Part shown: positions 1 to 9,934 of the stretch, in pieces
Numbering within the stretch: the first letter of the stretch is position 1
How the letters are laid out: every line of letters begins with the position of its first letter
Source of the DNA: Chromera velia
Taxonomy: Eukaryota > Sar > Chromeraceae
DNA length: 35,989 bases
Assembly: GCA_018398765.1 (NCBI GenBank)
Contig: JAHBMJ010003908.1
Span: forward strand, 49,730 to 85,718
Reading direction: 5' to 3'
Position numbers and translations under genes: made by a program
Notes under the pieces: model-generated
The model's database searches: none
What the model was told of the DNA's origin: nothing
The model's input: the letters and a program-made list of their open reading frames with translations, nothing else

Positions 1-82
1 GCAACCCTGAGATCGCCATTGCATAAGCGAATCATGAAGGCATCTCTGACCCCCGCCTCCCATCCAAGACGACTTGCATGCG

Positions 83-235
83 CGGAAGGGGAAAGGAAAG
101 AGGGAAGGAAAGAAGGAAGGAAAGAGGGAAGGAAGGAAGGAAGGAAGGAAGGTAAAGGAAGGAAGGAAGGAAGGAATGGAGGAAGGGAGGAAGGAAGTCT
201 TAGGAAGGAAGGAAGGAAGGAAGGAGACAAAAAGA
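83..235. repeat. (GGAA)n polypurine tract
   Basis: Interrupted GGAA/GGAAAG repeats, purine on the + strand. The open frames across it (Lys/Glu/Gly/Arg only) are products of the repeat, not genes. Confidence 0.95.
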
Positions 236-244
236 GAGGAATGC

Positions 245-1107
245 AGGTGAGTGAGTGAGTGAGTGAGTGAGTGAGTAAGTGAGTGAGTGAGTGAGTGAGT
301 GAGTGAGTGAATGAGAGAGTGACGGTGAGTGACGGTGAGTGAGTGAGTAAGTGAGTGGGTGTCACACTGATTGAATGATTGACTGACTGACTGACTGACT
401 CACTGAGTGAGTGAATGAGTGAACAAGTGAATGACTAACTTACTGACGCTTGCTGATTGACTGACGGGTGGACAGACAGACGGACTGACTCAGTCTGACT
501 GACTGACTGACTGACTGACGGACTGACTAGCTGACGGACGGACGGACTGACTGACTGACTGACGGACTGACTAACAGACTGACGGACTGACGGACTGACT
601 GACTAACAGACTGACGGACAGACGGACGGATGGACGGAGTGACTGACTGACCCACTTGGTCTGACACTGACTGACTGATGGACGGATGGACGGACAGACG
701 GACGAACGGTCGGACAGACGGACGAACTGACTGGCTGGCTGACTGACGGAGTAACAGACTGACGGAGTGACGGACTGACTGATTGTCTTACTACCTTACT
801 GCCTTAGCTGACTGACTGACTGACTGACTAACTGACTGACTGGCTGACTGACTGACTGAGTGAGTGACTGTCTGAGTGACTGTCTGACTGACTGACTGAC
901 TGACTGACTGACTGACTGACTGACTGACTGACTGACTGTCTGAGTGACTGTCTGACTGACTGAGTGTCTGTCTGAGTGACTGTCTGAGTGACTGTCTGAG
1001 TGACTGACTAACTGACTGACTGACTGACTGACTGGCTGGCTGACTGACTGACGGATGGATGGACTGATTGACGGACTGACTGACGGACGGATGGACGGAC
1101 TGTATGA
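245..1107. repeat. Degenerate GAGT / GACT / GACG tetranucleotide array
   Basis: Starts as nearly pure GAGT, then drifts into CTGA/GACT and GACG words with scattered changes over about 860 bp. Both strands show Ser/Gln/Val repeat ORFs, which is what a drifting 4-bp unit gives in several frames. No gene is supported here. Confidence 0.92.
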
Positions 1108-1809
1108 ATGTGTAGCATTCACAGAGGGTTTCTACCATCTGCATGCATGCATGCACATATGTGTCACCGGCTTGGATGGTTGGCGAGCTGGGAGAGTATA
1201 ATAAGTCCCGTTCTGCCGCCAAACGAAATGATCAGAAGTAAGAAAAAACCATTTTCAGATAGGATCTAGGATAGGATAAGAAAGAGGTAGGGACAAAGAG
1301 CGACAGAGAGTGAAAAGGGGAGGAGCATGCAAGTACATATACCATGGGCACATGCATGCATCAATCACATCATCACATGCACAAAAACAGTCCCTGAAAC
1401 AAAGCGGAGCAAGCTGAGGTGACGAAGATGTTGTCCACCCTCACGCAGAGGCGCACTTGAGACTAACAGACACCTGTAGACGGCATTGCAAGAATGACTG
1501 AAGAGGAATGGCAAAAGAAGGCATGGAGACTACTCACGAAGACGGTGTTGTTCATTGTTTTACATAAGGGAAGGGAGCCAAAGAACGGGTCTGCCACTTC
1601 GTCCCTCATGTTTTGGAATCTCAGAACTGTCCCTGATCGATTGCCGGTGCCTTTTGGTGTCCAGCTTTTGTCGAAAGGGGGGGCGTTGCATAAGGACCCC
1701 ATTAACCCCCCCCCCCCCGACCTCTTATGCAACGCCGTTGCATAAAGTATTTTGTACGAGTCCCCAGGATTTGCACGTGTGTTCGCGGTTGCATTTTGCA
1801 GGACGTTTT
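1108..1809. other. Intergenic, no gene recognised
   Basis: Overlapping short ORFs on both strands at 1460-1960 lack recognisable domains or splice-consistent partners. The stretch contains TGCATGCATGCATGC near 1140, CATGCATGCATC near 1354, and the TTGCATAAG inverted repeat listed separately. Confidence 0.5.
1682..1736. repeat. Inverted repeat GGCGTTGCATAAG around a poly-C loop
   Basis: GGCGTTGCATAAG at 1682-1694 is perfectly complementary to CTTATGCAACGCC at 1724-1736. The loop includes a 14-C run. A third partial copy (GTTGCATAAAG) follows directly, and TTGCATAAGCG occurs at the very start of the window (about 20-30). Confidence 0.8.
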
Positions 1810-1915
1810 TACGGCGAGCTGGGCCTCGCGGCCGGGGTCCGGCCAACGCGGACGACAAGGCCGAGCCCGCGCACGCGCCGATGCATGCAGCGTGACATCC
1901 GATCGACGCGATCGA
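1810..1915. promoter_or_regulatory. CpG-rich island upstream of the 2069 gene
   Basis: A short, sharply bounded stretch dense in CG dinucleotides (CTCGCGGCCGGGG, CGCGCACGCGCCG) ending in GATGCATGCAG and GATCGACGCGATCGATC. It lies 150-260 bp before the first ATG of the next gene. Similar islands precede other gene starts in this window, so a promoter role is inferred from position and composition only. Confidence 0.4.
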
Positions 1916-2068
1916 TCAAAATGGGTCACAAAGTTGCCTTTGAACAGAAGTAAAACAGTTGGCAATATTCATGGCGATTCAACAGGATGCTGTAGAATAG
2001 CGGGATTCAACACAGACTCAGAGCAAATCGCTTTGCATCTGTAGCGGTGGACCGGAGAAGCGGAAGAA

Positions 2069-3977
2069 ATGCAAGGAGAAATGGAGACGGGAAACACGTC
2101 GCACGCTCACCTGAACTCTGGAGGGGTAGTAGAGGGCGGAGGCGTCCCTGCAGGAACAATGCATGAAGGGAACGGGCACGGGGGAGACACCGGAGGACAG
2201 GGTCAACCTCCCGATCAGGCAACACAAGTGCCACCAAACGCAAATCTCGAGGACCAAATTTCCAGAGTCCACACTGGAATTGAAATGTGCATGCGCCAGG
2301 CTTTGTCGGTGGAAGAGGCTGCGATCGTCCTGTACTGTGACGACCGTTTCAATGTCCATCCGGATGTCACCATTGCAGGTTGGTCTTTTGTCCCCAGATG
2401 CTCAATCTCATGGTTGAAAAGAAATTTAAACAACACGTACCGCAAAGCTCCCCCTGCCACTGTCCGTCGTTCTGCCTGTTCGTGTATGTATGTGTGTGTG
2501 TGGGAGAGGAGACTGTCTGCATTCATTTTCACACAGAATTCTTGAAATGCACGCGCTCCCTGAAAAAGAATTCTGTATGAAAATGAATAAATGAATGTGT
2601 GTGAGAGAGGAGAGTGTCTGGCCTGTTTTTTCTTCGACCCCGCCTGTCTGCCCGGCTGTCTTCCAGCCTCTGTTTACAGGGTCCAATCCATCACTCCGCC
2701 CCCTTTTCTGCTGAGTTGATATTCCAACCCCTCTGTTGAGGAGACCCAAATGATCGTATCATGAAAGGAAGGATGAGGAGAGAGCAGAAGAGAAATACTG
2801 TCTGTGCAATCATTTGATACTTTCAGTCCTTTCCCAACCCCCTCTGTGTCTCCCTCTAATTTTCTCTCGTTCCTTGCACTGAAGACTACCTTTGCTTTCG
2901 TGTCTTTATTGATTCTTTCAGTCTGGAGAGAGCTGGAGAAGGCCAACGAGCCCTACTTCCGAGCTTACAACCTGCACCTGCGACTGAAGGTTGGTGAGAC
3001 TCTGCAGGCCGCCCTGAGATTCACTCAGCTACCTGCCTGACTTCTCTCGTAGAATATTTGATTCCATCGTCGAATGTCTGTGATAACACACGCGTCTGCG
3101 CGCACGTCACGTCTGCGTGAAGCATCCGGATTTGCCGACGTTCTTCCCCGACGACGATAGAAGGAAGAAATATGCCTGCCTGCCTGCCTGCCTTTCTGGC
3201 GACGAGAGAAGACGTCTGATTCACTCCCTTCGTTCCCCTCTAGCCCCCCAGCTAAGTCTGTGCGCGCACTTCCACTCGGACGTTCAAAAAATGTGTCGGC
3301 ACTTTGAAGAAGTTTGCCTTCATTTGTGTGTATGAGTGAATGTGAACCGCCATGCCTGCCTGCAGTCTTGTGTGGAACGTTTCAACCGAGCTGTGTTGAC
3401 CCAAGCGCGGATTGTGCACGTAAGAAAGGCCTCTGCTCTCCCTCGTCAACAGCTGCTGCTCCGGGGAATTGCCCACGCAGCACGGGCAGGGGGGGAGGAT
3501 TCTAGGTTGAACGCCGCCTTGTGTCTGGCCTTTGCGGGCCGGGACGTAGGCCTCGCCCCCTCTCGGCAGCATCAGCTGAAAAGGGAGAAGGACAAAGGGA
3601 AGGAAAAGGACGCAAATGCTGGAATCAAAAAGGAGACTCTCAGAGCAGGTCAGGCAGGAGGGCTTGAAATACACAGCAAAGACAGGAAAGAAAAGGAAGC
3701 AAAGAGACGACAGAGTGGATTGGTGATTAATTTGATTGATTATTTGCTCAATTTGATCTGTCGTCTTCTTCTTCTTCGGTCTTTCATACATTTTTTGCGT
3801 ACGTGTTCTCTAGCCTGCTTTTCATCCTTTCTGCCTTTCCATCTCCCTCTGAACTGGTAAGTCCCCCCTCCCCTTTTTTCCTTTTGAGTTTTCCCTTCTC
3901 ATTTCATCCGTACCTGTCGACGCGATTCAACTCAAATCTGGTTCACTTGAGTTGGGAGAGGAAAAGTCAGCTTTCTC

Positions 3978-4017
<40 letters not shown>

Positions 4018-5855
4018 TTCTCTCTCTGTCGCTCTTTCTGTGGGTGCAAAGTGGGGAAAAAAGTGGTCGGTCTGTCACCCTGTGGTTGCATCATGCACCG
4101 GATCGCTCTTTCTGTTAGAGGTTGCTGTGTGGGTCTGAGGTGGGCGAATCCAACAAAAGAAGAAGAGGGAAGAAAAGAATGTACAGTGCGCGGCTCCTCA
4201 AGAAGCCTCCTCATAGCTGTCCCTGAGCGGGCAGGAATTGGGATGGATGGATGGATCGTGCTCAGATTTCGTGTCAAGGAAGGGGGGATGAAGGGAGGGA
4301 GGAAGGAAGGAAGAAAGAAAGAAACAAACAAAGAAACAAACAAACAAACAAACAAACAAAGAAAGAAAGAAAGAAAGAAAGGAAGGAAGGAAGAAAGAAA
4401 CAAAGAAAGAAGGAAGGAAGGAAGGAAGGAAAGAAAGAAAGAAACAAAGAAAGAAAGAAAGAAAGAAAGGGGAAGAATGAAGAAGGGGGGGAAGGAAGGA
4501 AGGAAAGGAAGGAAGGGAGGAATGAAGGAAGAAAGGAAGGGAAGAGGATGTAAGAAGGAAAGAAAGGCGCCATTCAGGTGCCATACATACACATCGACCA
4601 TCCATCCATCCATTTTTTTTTCTTCTTTTCGCTCTCGCATGTTTTTGTCCGACCATCCATGAGCAGCAGGGGTGAGCAGAAAAGGGAGTGAGTGTGTCAG
4701 CATGTGTATGCATGCAAATACCATGAAGTAGTACCAGGGTGTCGATTCTTTTAACTGTCTCCATGTCCTTCTTTCACAGAAATTACACCGAGCGGGAGCT
4801 GAATGTCCACTTGCCCCTTTCACCTACTCCTTCCCCCTCTCTGTCTCCTCTGCTATCTGAGTGCAGAAGAAACACAGGGAGGACATACGGACGCCGCAGT
4901 GGGTGCAGAGAAAGAAAAAAGAGAGACGGGGGATGCAGCAGCAGATCCTGCCGAGCTAACAGAGACCTTCGGGGAATGGGATCGGAGAGTACGGGCGATG
5001 CTGGAGGCCAGTGGCGCTCTGCCCCCCCCCTCTCCTCCGGGCCGTGGACCTCGGCCTGGAATGACCGGAGGCGGAAAAAGCGCTCTCTATGCATCAGCTG
5101 CCAGCAGCTCCAACTCACTACCGCCCCCATTTCATCCACCCCCTCACGCCCCTCGCCCTCCCTTTCATGGAAGCCGACCGTCTCCCTTTCCGCCCCCTTC
5201 AGCAGTGCCCGGCGGTCCTTCGTCTCTTCCTCCTTCCGGTCTGGTCCGTTGTTCTTCTTCTTTGGGTTCTGTTGCCGTGAGTGAGAAACGAGGGGGGGGG
5301 GCGGGGGGAACAGGTACCCGAAGGAATTTGTCTCTTTCCGGGGCCTCGAGCTCTCCCGCAGTCTCCCAAGTGCAAGTAGGAGGAGGAGGTGGCCCAGGAA
5401 CAGGAACTATTCCGTCCGCCCTCTTCCCTCAAAACGCCCCTCCGTCCTCCCATTCTCTTTTTGTCCCCTCAGCCTCACAAGGATCTTCCGTCAGCGGTAG
5501 TAGAACCCAGCAGACCATGCCCCCCCATCTTGCCACAGCAGCTGGAGGCGCAGTTGCCCCCCCTGCCGGCCTCTCCGCTGGAGGTGCCGCAGAAGAAGTC
5601 TCGTCCTCTTCCTCCTCATCCGCCTCCGGCTATGCACCATGGATGAAGCCAGGAGGAACAGGGACAGTTGCCGCTCTTCCACCCGTACACATCGGAAGAG
5701 TCTCTCCGCCCGCTTTGACAGGAGCACAGACGCAGCAGTTCTCGGGGAGCACCCCCCCTGACGTGCCTCCGCCGTCCCACGACGCAAGCCGCGATGAACA
5801 AAACGGGCAGCCAGCTGCAAAAAAGCCCAAGATTATAAAAGAAGAACACGTCTGA
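2069..5855 (+). CDS. TIGR01589 / A_thal_3526-domain protein, 4 exons
   Basis: Proposed exons 2069-2378, 2922-2989, 3366-3648 and 4867-5855 join in phase (1650 nt, 549 aa). Residues about 63-145 match the plant-type domain TIGR01589: an N-terminal helix (SRVHTGIEMCMRQALSVEEA), then V-W-R-E-L-E-K-A-N, the hallmark FRAYNLHLRLK ending exon 2, and VERFNRAVLTQA in exon 3. The domain's biochemical role is unknown. The rest is low complexity: a Gly-rich N-terminus, and a Pro/Ser/Gly-rich tail ending in a basic KKPKIIKEE patch that could be a nuclear signal. Exon 3 also has a good donor at 3420 (CAC|GTAAGA); the longer exon is preferred because only it keeps frame with exon 4. Intron 1 carries a hairpin element, intron 3 a large GGAA/GAAA array. 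The start is the first in-frame ATG; an upstream exon is possible. Confidence 0.7.
2495..2620. mobile_element. Hairpin element with 25-bp flanking direct repeats
   Basis: Inverted arms at 2521-2541 and 2568-2588 (sharing TTTTCAxACAGAATTC) form a near-perfect hairpin. It is bracketed by 25-bp direct repeats at 2495-2519 and 2596-2620 that differ at two positions. It lies inside intron 1 of the TIGR01589-domain gene. The arm sequence is the same as in the PRCC exon-5 array near 30.6-31.0 kb. Confidence 0.75.
3976..4030. repeat. (CT)n microsatellite
   Basis: Nearly pure CT dinucleotides with few interruptions, in the last intron of the TIGR01589-domain gene. Confidence 0.95.
4286..4555. repeat. 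GGAA/GAAA/CAAA polypurine array
   Basis: A 270-bp array in intron 3 of the TIGR01589-domain gene. It opens Lys/Glu/Arg frames on + and Phe/Leu/Ser frames on -, which are discarded. Confidence 0.95.
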
Positions 5856-5881
5856 CTAGGCGTCTTGTTAGACATCTTATC

Positions 5882-5887
5882 AATAAA
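5882..5887 (+). promoter_or_regulatory. Candidate poly(A) signal AATAAA
   Basis: AATAAA 27 bp after the TGA of the TIGR01589-domain gene, where composition turns AT-rich. Position fits a 3'-end signal; whether this organism uses the hexamer is not shown by the sequence. Confidence 0.35.
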
Positions 5888-6399
5888 AAATAACCTTTAC
5901 AGTACATTGATGCTAAAACTTTTCTGGGAGATTCTGAACTCCGAGCTTAATTTTTTTTTTTTGAATTAGCTTTTCAGTTATTTTCAGTAAAAAAAAATAT
6001 AGAAAATATTTAACTAAAGTGAATTTAAGTGAATTAAGCTAAATTAATGTAAATTAAACTAAGAATCAAATAGAATTAAAGTAGTTCCGGATAGCTTTAG
6101 AACATGCCAGGCGTTCTCTTATGTAAATCTTAGAAAGCCTAAAACATGTAAAAAGACAGAAAAGGGTGAGAAAAAAAATTAATTCATACCAACCGCTGCA
6201 ACCTTACCGGCGTAAGTTACCGCAATATTCTTACCGTTCGATCAATTAAAGACTTTAACAAGTAACAGACAATGTGGATACTGAAACGCAAATGTCGGCG
6301 TGTCATGCATCTGATGCAAACAAGCTTACGAACGGCCCCGGAAAGCAAGAAAAATAAGAACTGTACGATTGACGTACACCGTGTTAGCCGGCTACCCGA
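5888..6399. other. AT-rich intergenic block
   Basis: AT-rich with repeated GTGAATTTAAGTGAATT words near 6018-6060, the same word family that builds the arms of the element at 9935-10851. No gene seen. Confidence 0.6.
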
Positions 6400-6429
6400 C
6401 CCCCCCCCCCCATCNACCCCCCCCCCCCC
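6400..6429. repeat. Poly-C tract with one ambiguous base
   Basis: Two C runs separated by ATCNA; the N at 6415 is the only ambiguous base I noticed. It probably reflects sequencing or assembly trouble in the homopolymer. Confidence 0.9.
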
Positions 6430-6539
6430 GGGAAAAAAGCCCAGGGGTAAAGCTGAGACCCATTTGACGCACGCATGGCGCAAATTCAGCCTTTCGGGGC
6501 CGGGTTTTTGGCGAAAGACTAGCGTACATGGGCTGGGGT

Positions 6540-6640
6540 TTGTATAAGTGCCCCCCGCTTCGCTTTCCGGGGCCATGCATGGCCCATTTCAAAAGTCCCA
6601 GCATGTCCCAGCCCCAGCCGCGCGGCGCCGCGCATCCAAA
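6540..6640. promoter_or_regulatory. CpG-rich island upstream of the Apd1-like gene
   Basis: Contains TATAAGTG, then CCCCCCGCTTCGCTTTCCG, the palindrome GGGCCATGCATGGCCC, and CGCGCGGCGCCGCGC. The 19-bp CCCCCCGCTTCGCTTTCCG word recurs exactly near 17980. It sits about 175-275 bp before the ATG at 6814. A promoter role is inferred. Confidence 0.45.
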
Positions 6641-6813
6641 CAGCTGGGGTTTAATTCCCAAAAAATAGCGTGCACAGGAAAGCGACTGTATCACTCAAGC
6701 TCTGTGGCAGGACAACCAAAATAATCGGGTCGCGATCGTCTGCCGTGCAGGTCTAGGCTCTTGTTGCAGAGGAATTCAGACGCCACATCTTCATTTGCCG
6801 ACGCTCTTCCCAG

Positions 6814-7839
6814 ATGGAGCGACTGAAAAAATGGATGGGACTCTCCCCGTCTCCTTCCGGGGAGACGGGCAAAGAGGGAGATGCCGGTAAGTTCCCTCCA
6901 GACATTCCCTTTTCCTCCAAATACAAGGACTGCAGTGAGTGTCTGTCCTGTCCTGGCACATTTGAGGAGCCCCCTTCAGAGATTTTGTCAACAGTCGATA
7001 TGGAGACGGAACTAACCTCCACCATGAAGGCGTACCACGAGCAGGTGCTCCTGTGCGCACCGAGAGGAACGGCCCCGGCATGGGCACCGAAGTTGGATGA
7101 AGTGCCCCGGCATCTTGTGGCAGAGCTCCAGAGTCTGCTGAAGAAGAGGGAGCTGCCCTCTGGTGCAAGGGGGAGGCCCCGATGTGTGGTGAGTGCCTGC
7201 GATGGTGCCGTGTGTTTCTCCGAGGAGACGGCTGTGAATGAGGACAAGGGCACCGACGCTATGCTCCTCCCGGACGGGGGAACAGACGCGCAATTTTGTC
7301 CCTTTGAGCTTATTCACTTTCCTAGCTTCACATCATTTTTGATCAGGTCAAAAGAGCACTTGAAGAAAGTTGTGGACGTCCTGTCCCCCCTTTCAGTACT
7401 CGACCTAGGAAGCCTGGATGAGTCAATTGTCCACAGGAGTGTATCGAGCCGTGTGTTTGCTCTCGTGTGCGTGCACACACAGAGAGACGGTCGGTGCGGT
7501 GCAATAGGGCCTCAGATTATTCAGGAGATGGAGCGGGTGCTGATGGAAAAGTGGGCTAAAGGGTCTTCGTGTGCGGACTCCGTAGTGGTGCGCGGTATAT
7601 CTCATGTGGGGGGTCACGCATATGCGGGGAATTTGATTTTATACCGACAGAAAGAAAAAGAGAGCGCTGCTGACGGGAAGAGTGAGGAGGTGTCTTCTTC
7701 TGTGCGCCCTGTGACAGAGGGGCACTGGTACGCACGTGTTCATGCTGGACATGTGCCGGCGTTGGTTGAAGAGCACATAGAGGGGGGTAAGGTTCTGAAG
7801 TGTTTTTGGAGGGGAAGGATCACCCCAGAGTGCTGGTAA
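6814..7839 (+). CDS. Apd1/Aim32-type thioredoxin-like [2Fe-2S] protein
   Basis: A single open exon of 341 aa. The N-terminus has the family's CSECLSCPG motif (C40, C43, C46), followed by the acidic xxEILSTVDMETEL segment. The cluster-binding part is intact: C219 and C228 in CVHTQRDGRCG, and H264/H268 in ISHVGGHAYAGN, the HxxxH motif. Yeast Apd1 binds a [2Fe-2S] cluster with two Cys and two His at the same 9- and 4-residue spacings. The family is thioredoxin-like (sucrase/ferredoxin-like); Apd1 and Aim32 act in the yeast cytosol and mitochondria, with redox-related phenotypes. The C-terminal GRITPECW ends as expected, so the gene looks complete. No transit peptide is obvious. The ATG directly follows CTCTTCCCAG, an acceptor-like sequence, so a 5' UTR intron is possible. 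Confidence 0.9.
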   Translation: MERLKKWMGLSPSPSGETGKEGDAGKFPPDIPFSSKYKDCSECLSCPGTFEEPPSEILSTVDMETELTSTMKAYHEQVLLCAPRGTAPAWAPKLDEVPRHLVAELQSLLKKRELPSGARGRPRCVVSACDGAVCFSEETAVNEDKGTDAMLLPDGGTDAQFCPFELIHFPSFTSFLIRSKEHLKKVVDVLSPLSVLDLGSLDESIVHRSVSSRVFALVCVHTQRDGRCGAIGPQIIQEMERVLMEKWAKGSSCADSVVVRGISHVGGHAYAGNLILYRQKEKESAADGKSEEVSSSVRPVTEGHWYARVHAGHVPALVEEHIEGGKVLKCFWRGRITPECW

Positions 7840-8295
7840 GATAGGCAAGACATTTGGGGTGCGTGGGTGGGGGACTCTAGTGAGCGTTAGGGTCCTAACT
7901 GTGAACGGTCTGCATGCCACCGTGAGGCTTCCCGGTGGATCCATGGTTCGTCCCCCTGTATGTCCATCTGGGCGTGCAGATAAGTGAGTGAGTGAGTGAG
8001 TGCGTGAGGTGCTTGTTGGAATTTTGGGGAATTAACGGGCTGCATGGGTATGTGCATGCATGGCGTGGCTTCTCTGGTTGGATGGCTGGCAAGTGAGATG
8101 GGAGGAAGGAAGGAAGGAATCATGGATGTCCTTTCGGAGGGTGTCTGCCCATGATGATGCAGACAGACTGGATTGACTTGACCGTGCAGAGAAAGATCTC
8201 AAATGCCTGTGAAGCAAATAAGTGACTTGCATTCTCGGCCTTGCATACATCCACGTGCAAAGACATTCTGGGAATGTATGGGGTATGGATTTCTT
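7840..8295. other. 3' flank of the Apd1-like gene, no gene recognised
   Basis: Contains a short GAGT run near 7985 and TGTGCATGCATGG near 8052. No splice-consistent coding segment was found on either strand. Confidence 0.5.
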
Positions 8296-8430
8296 TCTTT
8301 TGTTTCCTTTCTTTCTTTTGTGCCTGTTCTTGCTGTCTTTCTTTCTTTCTCTTTGTTTCTCGTTCCTCCTTTCTTGCTTTCTGGCACTTTCCTTTTTTCG
8401 TTTCTCCTGACTCTCTTGTTTTTTTTGTTT

Positions 8431-8470
<40 letters not shown>

Positions 8471-8600
8471 TGATTCATTCATTCTTTTATCCATCCATCC
8501 ATCCATCCATCCATTCATTCATTCATTCATTTTTTCCTTCTTTCTTCCCTTTTCTTCTTTCTGTCATTCTTTCTTTCTCTCTTTCTCTATTTTTCTTCAC
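8296..8600. repeat. (CTTT)n with ATCC and ATTC blocks
   Basis: Pyrimidine-rich CTTT array (purest at 8429-8471), then ATCC at about 8490-8512 and ATTC to 8531, then degenerate CTTT. The Phe/Leu/Ser ORFs here look like membrane proteins but come from the repeat. Confidence 0.93.
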
Positions 8601-9278
8601 TCGCTGAGGCTCCCTTTCTTCCTCTTCTTTTTGTGTGGTTTCTTCTTCTCCTTCTCTAAATTCTCTTTTTCTTCTCAATAGTGCCTACACGTTTTTTACC
8701 CTTGCCCCCTTTCTCTTTCTCCTCCCCCCCCCCCTCCCCTCTCTCTGTCGCTCGCTCGCTCTTTCTGATATTAAAGCCTCAAAGAATTAATGCTATAACA
8801 TGTTTCATGGATAGTTCAAAAAAGTTTTTTTTGCACTGACATTCAGTTACACTGTCGTGACAGTGTTGTTGTTTAAATTCAGATTCGTGGTTTAATAGAT
8901 TTGTGGTCAATACTATGATATACTAAATCAATACTGACTCAATAGGCATATGGTTTAATCCTACGATTTCATCACCATCATTATCATAATCATACGCCAT
9001 CGCCATGCATCAGCCTATTTCTAAGCTTTTCGCGTTTAGCCTAGGGTTTAGCGGCCTAGTTAACGGCAACACGTGAGTTTATTACTACAGGATTACACTA
9101 TCATATTGTGTTCGGGGCTGGAGCCCTAGACTTGCATGTCAGTTATCTGACGTCCGCCTTATACCATACATTCATGCACATTACTCGACATCATGCACGC
9201 ATACATACAACAACACATCCCATCACGACACATGCATTTCTTGCCTTGCACTTTAAAACCATTGCAACTACTGACAAA
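8601..9278. other. Transition into AT-rich convergent intergenic region
   Basis: Poly-C and CT-rich up to about 8765, then AT-rich. No coding segment with family resemblance was seen. Confidence 0.5.
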
Positions 9279-9564
9279 CATCCCTGCAAAAAATGTTAGA
9301 AAAGTGATAGAAAAGTTGTTAGAAAAGTGATAGAAAACTGATAGAAAAGTGATAGAAAACTGATAGAAAAGTGATAGAAATTAATGTTAAAAAAGTTGTT
9401 AGAAAAGTGATAGAAAAATGATAGAAAAGTGATAGAAAACTGATAAAAATTTGGACCCCTAATTTCTATCACTTTTTTATCAGTTTTCTATTACTTTTCT
9501 ATCAGTTTTCTATCACTTTTCTAACAACTTTTCTATCACTTTTCTAATATTTTTTGCAGGGATG
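9279..9564. mobile_element. 286-bp fold-back element with satellite-like arms
   Basis: CATCCCTGCAAAAAAT at the left end is mirrored by ATTTTTTGCAGGGATG at the right end. The arms consist of 9-11 bp words (GTGATAGAAAA, CTGATAGAAAA, GTTGTTAGAAAA) on the left and their complements on the right, joined at about 9450-9465. No ORF and no clear target duplication. Non-autonomous fold-back or MITE-type DNA is the likely identity. Confidence 0.8.
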
Positions 9565-9934
9565 GATATATCTGAATTACAGTCCTAGGATAAGATGAGA
9601 TTATGCTTGATTTTCTTTGATGACTACTACCCTACAAAAATAAAAAAAGCAGTTGTGCAGAAACTGCGTAACCTCTCTCCGGTTTCATCGTTTTCGCTTT
9701 TGTATAACAATGATGGTTATATCAGAATTCATAGTATGAATGGGTTTGTTTAAAGCCTTGATGCTAGGCCAGCCAAGGCCAGCAATCAAAACTTTATCTG
9801 ACTTAACATGATTAAAAGTATGACTTCAGCTAGGACTTCAGTGTTGTGTCAAGCCATTTTTTAGTTTCGCCACGCCTTACTTTTGCCTCCCCCCCCCCCC
9901 CCCCCCCCCCTTTACCACACCGTGGTGAAAATCT
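9565..9934. other. AT-rich spacer with a 22-C run
   Basis: No gene seen. A pure C run occupies 9889-9910, immediately left of the TIR element. Confidence 0.6.

Noticed and set aside
245-1222. Ser/Gln/Val-rich ORFs near the window start
   Set aside because: They follow the GACT/GAGT tetramer and end where the repeat ends.
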